From positions 124,001-188,000 of the forward strand of contig NZ_JACHIV010000001.1 of the NCBI RefSeq assembly GCF_014203325.1: 64,000 bases of DNA, read 5' to 3'. This document shows, one piece after another, positions 58,084 through 64,000 of this stretch (position 1 is its first letter; every line of letters begins with the position of its first letter). Under the pieces are notes generated by a model. That model was not told where the DNA came from, made no database searches, and worked only from the letters and a program-made list of their open reading frames with translations. Both the position numbers and the translations under genes were made by a program. The DNA comes from Saccharopolyspora gloriosae. Lineage in GTDB: Bacteria > Actinomycetota > Actinomycetes > Mycobacteriales > Pseudonocardiaceae.

Positions 58084-58389
58084 ATGGCGGGACAGAAGAT
58101 CCGCATCCGGCTCAAGGCCTACGACCACGAGGCGATCGACGCGTCCGCGCGCAAGATCGTTGAGACCGTGACGCGCACCGGCGCTCGGGTCGTCGGGCCG
58201 GTGCCGCTGCCGACGGAGAAGAACGTCTACTGCGTCATCCGCTCTCCGCACAAGTACAAGGACTCGCGGGAGCACTTCGAGATGCGGACGCACAAGCGGC
58301 TCATCGACATCCTCGAACCGACGCCGAAGACGGTGGACGCGTTGATGCGCATCGACCTTCCGGCCAGCGTCGACGTGAACATCCAGTAA
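58084..58389 (+). CDS. rpsJ: 30S ribosomal protein S10 (uS10)
   Basis: 101-residue head protein of the 30S subunit, also the NusE transcription factor that contacts NusB and NusG. ATG 58084 with GAGGAACGG upstream; sequence [18 protein letters not shown] is diagnostic, as are [14 protein letters not shown] and [10 protein letters not shown]. It heads the S10 operon, whose order rpsJ, rplC, rplD, rplW, rplB, rpsS, rplV, rpsC, rplP, rpmC, rpsQ is complete here. Confidence 0.97.
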   Translation: MAGQKIRIRLKAYDHEAIDASARKIVETVTRTGARVVGPVPLPTEKNVYCVIRSPHKYKDSREHFEMRTHKRLIDILEPTPKTVDALMRIDLPASVDVNIQ

Positions 58390-58452
58390 GGGTCGGCCCA
58401 TCGTGAGACGGCTCGTTCGCGGGCCGGCCGTAGTGCGGAGAGAACAAGACTG

Positions 58453-59103
58453 ATGTCTGACAGGCAGATCAAGGGGATTCTGGGCACCAAGCTCGGCATG
58501 ACCCAGGTCTTCGACGAGAACAACCGGGTCGTCCCGGTGACCGTCGTGCAGGCCGGGCCGAACGTGGTCACCCAGATCCGTACCCCCGACAAGGACGGCT
58601 ATTCGGCCGTGCAGCTGGCGTTCGGCGCCATCGACCCCCGCAAGGTGAACAAGCCGCGCACCGGCCACTTCACCAAGGCCGGGGTCACCCCGCGCCGCCA
58701 CCTCGTCGAGCTGCGCACGAATGACGCCGGTGAGTACGAAGTCGGCCAGGAGATCACCGCCGAGCTGTTCGAAGCCGGCACCGTGGTCGACGTGGTCGGC
58801 ACCAGCAAGGGCAAGGGCTTCGCCGGCACGATCAAGCGGCACGGCTTCCACCGCCAGCCGATGAGCCACGGTGCTCAGGCCGTGCACCGGAAGCCGGGCT
58901 CGATCGGTGGCTGCGCCACCCCGGGTCGCGTCTTCAAGGGCATGAAGATGTCCGGCCGGATGGGCTCGGACCGCGTCACCACCCAGAACCTCAAGGTTCA
59001 CCGGGTTGAGGGCGACTCCGGCCTGTTGCTGATCAAGGGCGCCGTTCCTGGCCCCAAGGGCGGCCTGGTTCTGGTCAAGAGCCCCGCGAAGGGTGGTGCG
59101 TGA
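58453..59103 (+). CDS. rplC: 50S ribosomal protein L3 (uL3)
   Basis: 216-residue 50S protein near the peptidyl-transferase centre. ATG 58453 with GCGGAGAG upstream. Opening [21 protein letters not shown] and the loop [25 protein letters not shown], which reaches toward the catalytic centre, are typical. Its stop overlaps the rplD start by one base. Confidence 0.97.
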   Translation: MSDRQIKGILGTKLGMTQVFDENNRVVPVTVVQAGPNVVTQIRTPDKDGYSAVQLAFGAIDPRKVNKPRTGHFTKAGVTPRRHLVELRTNDAGEYEVGQEITAELFEAGTVVDVVGTSKGKGFAGTIKRHGFHRQPMSHGAQAVHRKPGSIGGCATPGRVFKGMKMSGRMGSDRVTTQNLKVHRVEGDSGLLLIKGAVPGPKGGLVLVKSPAKGGA

Positions 59104-59792
59104 TGAGCGCGACGCTGGACGTCCGTACCCCGGACGGCTCCACCGACGGCAGTGTCGAGCTGCCCGCCGAGATCTTCGACGTGCAGGCCAACGTGGCCCT
59201 GATGCACCAGGTGGTGACGGCCCAGCTGGCCGCCGCTCGCCAGGGCACGCACTCCACGAAGACTCGCGGTCAGGTCTCCGGTGGCGGCAAGAAGCCGTAC
59301 CGGCAGAAGGGCACCGGTAACGCCCGTCAGGGTTCGATCCGGGCTCCCCAGTTCACCGGTGGTGGCACGGTGCACGGCCCGCAGCCGCGGGACTACACCC
59401 AGCGCACCCCGAAGAAGATGAAGGCCGCCGCGTTGCGCGGTGCGCTGTCCGACCGCGCTCGCGCCGGCCAGCTGCACGTCGTGACGCACGTGGTCGGTGG
59501 CGAGTCGCCGTCGACCAAGGCCGCCAAGTCCGCGGTCCGCATCTGGACCGAGGCGAAGCGGGTGCTGGTGGTGCTGAACCGCTCGGAGGAGGCCAACTCC
59601 TGGCTGAGCCTGCGCAACCTCGAGCACGTGCACCTGATCGACCCGGGTCAGCTCAACACCTACGACGTGCTGGTCAACGACGACGTGGTGTTCAGCAAGG
59701 CCGCATTCGAGCGGTTCGTCGCCGGGCCCGTGCAGGGCCGCTCCGCCAAGGCAGCAGCCGTGGCAGCGAGCGCTGAGGAGGCACAGCAGTGA
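59103..59792 (+). CDS. rplD: 50S ribosomal protein L4 (uL4)
   Basis: 229-residue 50S protein whose long loop lines the exit tunnel; macrolide-resistance changes occur in that loop. The ATG at 59103 overlapping the rplC stop was preferred to the adjacent GTG at 59100. The tunnel loop reads [26 protein letters not shown] across residues near 60-85 and appears wild type. The extreme C-terminus has an Ala-rich extension. rplW begins four bases before its end (GTGA). Confidence 0.95.
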   Translation: MSATLDVRTPDGSTDGSVELPAEIFDVQANVALMHQVVTAQLAAARQGTHSTKTRGQVSGGGKKPYRQKGTGNARQGSIRAPQFTGGGTVHGPQPRDYTQRTPKKMKAAALRGALSDRARAGQLHVVTHVVGGESPSTKAAKSAVRIWTEAKRVLVVLNRSEEANSWLSLRNLEHVHLIDPGQLNTYDVLVNDDVVFSKAAFERFVAGPVQGRSAKAAAVAASAEEAQQ

Positions 59793-60088
59793 TCCCCGAC
59801 CCGCGAGACATCATCTTGGCGCCGGTCATCTCCGAGAAGAGCTACGCGCTCTTGGAGGAGGGCCAGTACACGTTCCTGGTTCGCCCCGGCACGAACAAGA
59901 CCGAGATCAAGATCGCCGTTGAGAAGATCTTCGACGTCAAGGTCTCCAACGTGAACACGATCAACCGCAACGGCAAGCGCAAGCGCACCCGCACCGGGTA
60001 CGGCAAGCGCAAGGACACCAAGCGGGCGATCGTGACGCTGTCCCCGGAGAGCAAGCCGATCGAGATCTTCGGCGGACCGGCCGCCTGA
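59789..60088 (+). CDS. rplW: 50S ribosomal protein L23 (uL23)
   Basis: 99-residue protein at the tunnel exit, docking site for trigger factor and SRP. GTG 59789 overlaps the rplD stop. [17 protein letters not shown] and [19 protein letters not shown] are conserved, followed by the basic loop [19 protein letters not shown]. Normal length. Confidence 0.96.
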   Translation: MIPDPRDIILAPVISEKSYALLEEGQYTFLVRPGTNKTEIKIAVEKIFDVKVSNVNTINRNGKRKRTRTGYGKRKDTKRAIVTLSPESKPIEIFGGPAA

Positions 60089-60120
60089 CCGGCGCTGATT
60101 AGGACGAGGTTTCTACAGAG

Positions 60121-60954
60121 ATGGGCATTCGCAAGCACAAGCCGACGACGCCGGGCCGTCGCGGCTCCAGCGTGTCCGACTTCGCCGAGATCACCCGGTC
60201 GGAGCCGGAGAAGTCGCTGGTGCGCCCGCTGCACGGTCGCGGCGGCCGCAACGCGCACGGCAAGATCACGACGCGGCACCAGGGCGGCGGCCACAAGCGG
60301 GCCTACCGCCTCATCGACTTCCGCCGCAATGACAAGGACGGTGTGCCGGCCAAGGTCGCGCACATCGAGTACGACCCCAACCGCAGTGCGCGCATCGCGC
60401 TGCTGCACTACCTGGACGGCGAGAAGCGCTACATCGTGGCGCCGAACGGCGTCCGGCAGGGTGACAAGGTCGAAAGCGGGCCGCGGGCCGACATCAAGCC
60501 CGGCAACAACCTCCCGCTGCGCAACATCCCGACCGGCACCGTGATCCACGCGATCGAGCTGCGCCCCGGTGGCGGAGCCAAGATCGCGCGGTCCGCCGGT
60601 GCCCGGGTCCAGCTGGTGGCCAAGGACGGCCCGTACGCCCAGCTGCGGATGCCTTCGGGCGAGATCCGCAACGTGGACGTGCGCTGCCGCGCCACGGTCG
60701 GCGAGGTCGGCAACTCCGAGCACTCGAACATCAGCTGGGGCAAGGCCGGCCGCATGCGGTGGAAGGGCAAGCGCCCGACCGTCCGCGGTGTCGTCATGAA
60801 CCCGGTCGACCACCCGCACGGTGGCGGTGAGGGTAAGACCTCCGGTGGTCGCCACCCGGTCAACCCGAAGGGTCGTCCCGAGGGCCGCACCCGCCGCAAC
60901 AAGCCCAGTGACAAGCTCATCGTCCGGCGCCGTCGCACCGGCAAGAAGCGCTGA
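60121..60954 (+). CDS. rplB: 50S ribosomal protein L2 (uL2)
   Basis: 277-residue protein needed for subunit association and peptidyl transfer. ATG 60121 (ACAGAG upstream). [17 protein letters not shown] opens it. The conserved C-terminal segment near the active site, [16 protein letters not shown], carries the essential histidine. It ends with a basic tail, RRRRTGKKR. Confidence 0.97.
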   Translation: MGIRKHKPTTPGRRGSSVSDFAEITRSEPEKSLVRPLHGRGGRNAHGKITTRHQGGGHKRAYRLIDFRRNDKDGVPAKVAHIEYDPNRSARIALLHYLDGEKRYIVAPNGVRQGDKVESGPRADIKPGNNLPLRNIPTGTVIHAIELRPGGGAKIARSAGARVQLVAKDGPYAQLRMPSGEIRNVDVRCRATVGEVGNSEHSNISWGKAGRMRWKGKRPTVRGVVMNPVDHPHGGGEGKTSGGRHPVNPKGRPEGRTRRNKPSDKLIVRRRRTGKKR

Positions 60955-60972
60955 GCAGGGAGGTAGTAGCAC

Positions 60973-61254
60973 ATGCCACGCAGCCTTAAGAAGGGCCCGT
61001 TCGTGGACGACCACCTGCTCAAGAAGGTGGACGCGCTCAACGAGTCGGGCAAGAAGACCGTGATCAAGACCTGGTCCCGCCGGTCCACGATCATCCCGGA
61101 CATGCTGGGCCACACCTTCGCGGTGCACGACGGTCGCAAGCACATCCCGGTGTTCGTCACCGAGTCGATGGTCGGGCACAAGCTGGGCGAGTTCGCGCCG
61201 ACGAGGACCTTCAAGGGCCACGTCAAGGATGACCGGAAGTCCCGCCGCCGCTGA
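60973..61254 (+). CDS. rpsS: 30S ribosomal protein S19 (uS19)
   Basis: 93-residue head protein of the small subunit, pairing with S13. ATG 60973 with GGGAGG upstream. [37 protein letters not shown] and [16 protein letters not shown] are all characteristic. Eighteen bases separate it from rplB. Confidence 0.97.
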   Translation: MPRSLKKGPFVDDHLLKKVDALNESGKKTVIKTWSRRSTIIPDMLGHTFAVHDGRKHIPVFVTESMVGHKLGEFAPTRTFKGHVKDDRKSRRR

Positions 61255-61286
61255 GCGGGGGCGAACCAAGAGCAAGGGGTAGCAGG

Positions 61287-61700
61287 ATGACAGCCCGTTC
61301 CGACGACACCGCGGCGGATGACAACCGCGCGGTGGCGCGGGCCCGCTTCGTCCGCGTGACGCCGATGAAGGCCCGTCGCGTGGTCGAGCTCATCAAGGGC
61401 CGTAACGCCAGCGAAGCCCTGGCAGTGCTCCAGTTCGCGCCGCAGGCCGCCAGCGGTCCGGTGTCGAAGGTGCTCGCCAGTGCCGTCGCCAACGCGCAGA
61501 ACAACCAGTCGCTCGACCCCGACACCCTGTGGGTGCACCGGGCGTACGTGGACGAGGGACCGACGCTGAAGCGGTTCCAGCCCCGTGCCCAGGGCCGTGC
61601 GTACCGGATCCGCAAGCGGACCGCGCACATCACCATCGAGGTGGAGTCGCGGCCGAAGGCGGCCGGTAAGACGAAGAGCCAGAAGGGGAGTGCCCGGTAG
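61287..61700 (+). CDS. rplV: 50S ribosomal protein L22 (uL22)
   Basis: 137-residue tunnel protein; its beta hairpin is a site of macrolide-resistance changes. ATG 61287 with AAGGGG and AGCAGG upstream. It has a short acidic N-terminal addition ([12 protein letters not shown]). Core: [19 protein letters not shown] and the hairpin [20 protein letters not shown]. Its TAG stop overlaps the rpsC GTG by one base. Confidence 0.96.
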   Translation: MTARSDDTAADDNRAVARARFVRVTPMKARRVVELIKGRNASEALAVLQFAPQAASGPVSKVLASAVANAQNNQSLDPDTLWVHRAYVDEGPTLKRFQPRAQGRAYRIRKRTAHITIEVESRPKAAGKTKSQKGSAR

Positions 61701-62611
61701 TGGGTCAGAAGATCAACCCGCACGGCTTCCGACTCGGCATCACCACGGACTGGAAGTCCCGGTGGTACGCCGACAAGCAGTACGCGGAATACGTTGCGGA
61801 GGACGTCAAGATCCGCCGTCGGCTCTCTCGCGGTATGGAGCGCGCAGGGATCTCCAAAGTGGAGATCGAGCGCACCCGCGAGCGGGTCCGGGTGGACATT
61901 CACACCGCCCGGCCGGGCATCGTCATCGGCCGTCGTGGTGCCGAAGCGGACCGCATCCGCGGTTCGCTGGAGAAGCTGACCGGCAAGCAGGTCCAGCTCA
62001 ACATCCTCGAAGTCAAGAACTCCGAGGCCGACGCGCAGCTCGTCGCGCAGGGCGTGGCCGAGCAGCTGTCCAACCGCGTGTCCTTCCGGCGCGCGATGCG
62101 CAAGGCCATCCAGTCGGCCATGCGCTCGCCGCAGGTCAAGGGCATCCGGGTGCAGTGCGGTGGCCGTCTGGGCGGGGCCGAGATGTCCCGCTCGGAGTTC
62201 TACCGCGAGGGTCGCGTCCCGCTGCACACGCTGCGCGCGGACATCGACTACGGCTTCTTCGAGGCCCGCACCACGTTCGGGCGCATCGGCGTCAAGGTGT
62301 GGATCTACAAGGGTGAGCTGGTCGGCGGCCTGAAGCAGAAGCAGCAGGAGTCCGAGGTGCGCGCGCCTCGCGGCGAGGGCGGCGGCGGACGTGGCGAGCG
62401 CGGCGACCGCGGTGGCCGTTCCGACCGCGGTGGCCGTCGTCGTTCCGGAGCTTCGGGCACCACCGGTGCCGGTGGCACCGAGGCCGGTCGCGCCGCAGCC
62501 AAGGGCGGTTCGGCGGAGAGCTCGGAGCAGGCGCAGACCGCGGGCGACGTGGCCGCTGCCAACGCTCCGGCCGTGGCCGAGCCGCAGGCCGATCAGAAGA
62601 CGGAGGGCTGA
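61700..62611 (+). CDS. rpsC: 30S ribosomal protein S3 (uS3) with long C-terminal extension
   Basis: 303-residue head protein at the mRNA entry channel with helicase activity. GTG 61700 overlaps the rplV stop. [19 protein letters not shown], the KH motif [16 protein letters not shown] and [10 protein letters not shown] are present within the first ~215 residues. The remaining ~85 residues are a Gly/Arg/Ala-rich extension ([12 protein letters not shown]), longer than the E. coli protein and common in actinobacteria. Confidence 0.96.
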   Translation: MGQKINPHGFRLGITTDWKSRWYADKQYAEYVAEDVKIRRRLSRGMERAGISKVEIERTRERVRVDIHTARPGIVIGRRGAEADRIRGSLEKLTGKQVQLNILEVKNSEADAQLVAQGVAEQLSNRVSFRRAMRKAIQSAMRSPQVKGIRVQCGGRLGGAEMSRSEFYREGRVPLHTLRADIDYGFFEARTTFGRIGVKVWIYKGELVGGLKQKQQESEVRAPRGEGGGGRGERGDRGGRSDRGGRRRSGASGTTGAGGTEAGRAAAKGGSAESSEQAQTAGDVAAANAPAVAEPQADQKTEG

Positions 62612-62614
62612 GCA

Positions 62615-63034
62615 GTGCTGGTCCCACGCAGGGTGAAGTGGCGCAAGAGCCACGCACCGAAGCGCAGTGGCTTCGCCAAGGGCGGCACCCGCATCAACTT
62701 CGGCGAGTACGGCATCCAGGCGGTCGAGCACGGCTACGTGACCAACCGTCAGATCGAGTCGGCGCGTATCGCGATCACCCGGCACGTCAAGCGTGGCGGC
62801 AAGGTCTGGATCAACATCTTCCCGGACCGCCCGCTGACGAAGAAGCCGGCCGAGACCCGTCAGGGTTCCGGTAAGGGCTCGCCCGAGTCCTGGGTCGCGA
62901 ACGTCAAGCCGGGCCGCGTCATGTTCGAGCTGAACTTCCCGAACAAGAAGACGGCCGTCGAAGCGCTGACCCGCGCGGCGCACAAGCTGCCGATGAAGTG
63001 CAAGATCGTGTCCCGCGAGGGTGGTGACTTCTGA
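62615..63034 (+). CDS. rplP: 50S ribosomal protein L16 (uL16)
   Basis: 139-residue 50S protein that positions A-site tRNA. GTG 62615 lies three bases after the rpsC stop. [34 protein letters not shown] and [14 protein letters not shown]-type segments are conserved, as is the [20 protein letters not shown] loop near the tRNA. One-base overlap with rpmC. Confidence 0.97.
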   Translation: MLVPRRVKWRKSHAPKRSGFAKGGTRINFGEYGIQAVEHGYVTNRQIESARIAITRHVKRGGKVWINIFPDRPLTKKPAETRQGSGKGSPESWVANVKPGRVMFELNFPNKKTAVEALTRAAHKLPMKCKIVSREGGDF

Positions 63035-63276
63035 TGGCGGCTGGTGTCACCGCTGGTGAGCTCCGGGAGCTGGGCGACGAGGAACTGGTGGCCAAGGTCC
63101 GGGAGTCGAAGGAAGAGCTGTTCAACCTTCGCTTCCAGATGGCGACCGGGCAGTTGGAGAACAACCGCCGGTTGCGCGTGGTCCGCAGGGACATCGCCCG
63201 GATCTACACCATCATGCGCGAGCGCGAGCTCGGCCTGACGGTGTCCCCTGACGCGACCGAGGAGGGCGCGGCATGA
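63034..63276 (+). CDS. rpmC: 50S ribosomal protein L29 (uL29)
   Basis: 80-residue helical protein at the tunnel exit. ATG 63034 overlaps the rplP stop. [38 protein letters not shown] and [16 protein letters not shown] are diagnostic. Its stop overlaps the rpsQ start by four bases (ATGA). Confidence 0.96.
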   Translation: MAAGVTAGELRELGDEELVAKVRESKEELFNLRFQMATGQLENNRRLRVVRRDIARIYTIMRERELGLTVSPDATEEGAA

Positions 63277-63554
63277 GCAGCCAGGCAGAGGAACAGAGCG
63301 TGGCGCGGAACTACCGCAAGACCCGCGAGGGATACGTCGTGTCCGACAAGATGGACAAGACGATCGTGGTGTCGCTGGAGGACCGCAAGAAGCACGCTCT
63401 CTACAGCAAGGTCATGCGCCAGACCACCAAGGTCAAGGCGCACGACGAGGCCAACACGGCCGGTGTCGGCGACCGCGTGCTCCTGATGGAGACCCGGCCG
63501 CTGTCCGCGACGAAGCGCTGGCGCCTCGTCGAGGTCGTGGAGAAGGCCAAGTAG
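63273..63554 (+). CDS. rpsQ: 30S ribosomal protein S17 (uS17)
   Basis: 93-residue OB-fold primary binding protein of 16S rRNA. ATG 63273 overlaps rpmC. It carries a short N-terminal addition before [45 protein letters not shown] follows and it ends VVEKAK. It is the last gene of the S10 block here; a strong hairpin and a 139-base gap follow. Confidence 0.96.
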   Translation: MSSQAEEQSVARNYRKTREGYVVSDKMDKTIVVSLEDRKKHALYSKVMRQTTKVKAHDEANTAGVGDRVLLMETRPLSATKRWRLVEVVEKAK

Positions 63555-63563
63555 GACATCGAA

Positions 63564-63601
63564 AGCGGGCCGGGCGCCGGTATGTCGGCGTCCGGCCCGC
63601 T
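63564..63601 (+). terminator. Hairpin between rpsQ and rplN
   Basis: AGCGGGCCGG (63564-63573) pairs with CCGGCCCGCT (63592-63601) and the stem continues inward with GCGCCG/CGGCGT, about 16 pairs in all. There is no U-tract. It marks the boundary of the S10 and spc-type operons. Confidence 0.65.
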
Positions 63602-63693
63602 GCCGGTGATGACCGCGCGCGTCAAGTCGGAAATTTGGCGCGCCAGAGTGTGTCCGCGCGCAGGGTGCGGGCACTTAGGGTCAGGAGTCAGAC

Positions 63694-64000
63694 GTGATCC
63701 AGCAGGAGTCGCGACTGCGTGTCGCCGACAACACTGGGGCCAAGGAGATCCTCACGATCCGGGTCCTCGGTGGTTCTGGTCGGCGTTACGCGGGTATCGG
63801 TGACGTCATCGTCGCCACCGTCAAGGAAGCAATTCCGGGTGCCGGCGTGAAGAAGGGCGATGTGGTCAAGGCCGTCATCGTCCGGCAGAAGAAGGAAAAG
63901 CGCCGCGCGGATGGTTCCTACATCCGGTTCGACGAGAACGCCGCGGTGCTGCTCAAGACCGACGGTGGTCCCCGTGGGACCCGCATCTTCGGCCCGGTCG
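63694..64000 (+). CDS. rplN: 50S ribosomal protein L14 (uL14), 3' end beyond window
   Basis: 102 residues are visible; the gene runs off the right edge. GTG 63694 has AGGAG six bases upstream. [19 protein letters not shown] is diagnostic, with [29 protein letters not shown] and the [18 protein letters not shown] segment. It is the first gene of the spc-type block (normally followed by rplX and rplE). Confidence 0.96.
   Translation, partial: MIQQESRLRVADNTGAKEILTIRVLGGSGRRYAGIGDVIVATVKEAIPGAGVKKGDVVKAVIVRQKKEKRRADGSYIRFDENAAVLLKTDGGPRGTRIFGPV

Overview
The window is high-GC actinobacterial DNA. The gene order (rpmG-hadA-hadB, tRNA-Trp, secE-nusG-rplK-rplA, rplJ-rplL, mkl, rpoB-rpoC, rpsL-rpsG-fusA-tuf, S10 operon) together with a complete mce operon, ESX-type small proteins and the absence of hadC point to a filamentous member of the Pseudonocardiaceae, Saccharopolyspora-like. 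This is an inference from synteny and protein style, not from a database search.

Layout. 1-8.1 kb: core translation and transcription genes (rpmG, hadAB, a divergent aminotransferase, tRNA-Trp, secE, nusG, rplK, rplA, a membrane protein on the minus strand, an L10-leader-like attenuator, rplJ, rplL). 8.5-20.1 kb: one tightly overlapping mce lipid-importer operon (mkl ATPase, two MlaE-type permeases, MceA-F, two Mce-associated membrane proteins). 20.4-23.6 kb: a minus-strand TPR-CHAT protein. 24.3-31.8 kb: rpoB and rpoC. 32-35.5 kb: a small minus-strand gene, a quinone oxidoreductase, a coiled-coil protein and a MocR-type regulator.

35.6-52.6 kb is an accessory island built around NAD+ and ADP-ribose chemistry. 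It holds four proteins with ADP-ribosylglycohydrolase (ARH) folds. One is single-domain and intact, two are fusions of a dead and an intact ARH, and one has lost metal ligands. They surround a YbaB-like protein, an EspC-like ESX substrate with a YxxxD tail, and a 1618-residue modular protein. That protein carries an ESX/WXG-like head, a His/Cys peptidase-like domain and an R-S-E class ADP-ribosyltransferase tail. A TNT-type NAD+ glycohydrolase closes the island. The simplest reading is a secreted ADP-ribosylating toxin with a layered set of ARH immunity proteins, wedged between rpoC and rpsL.

52.6-64 kb: str operon (rpsL, rpsG, fusA, tuf), then the S10 operon (rpsJ to rpsQ), a strong hairpin, and the start of rplN at the window edge. 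A dispersed palindromic repeat whose arms covary between copies lies downstream of three plus-strand transcription units (about 1.3, 20.2 and 36.8 kb).
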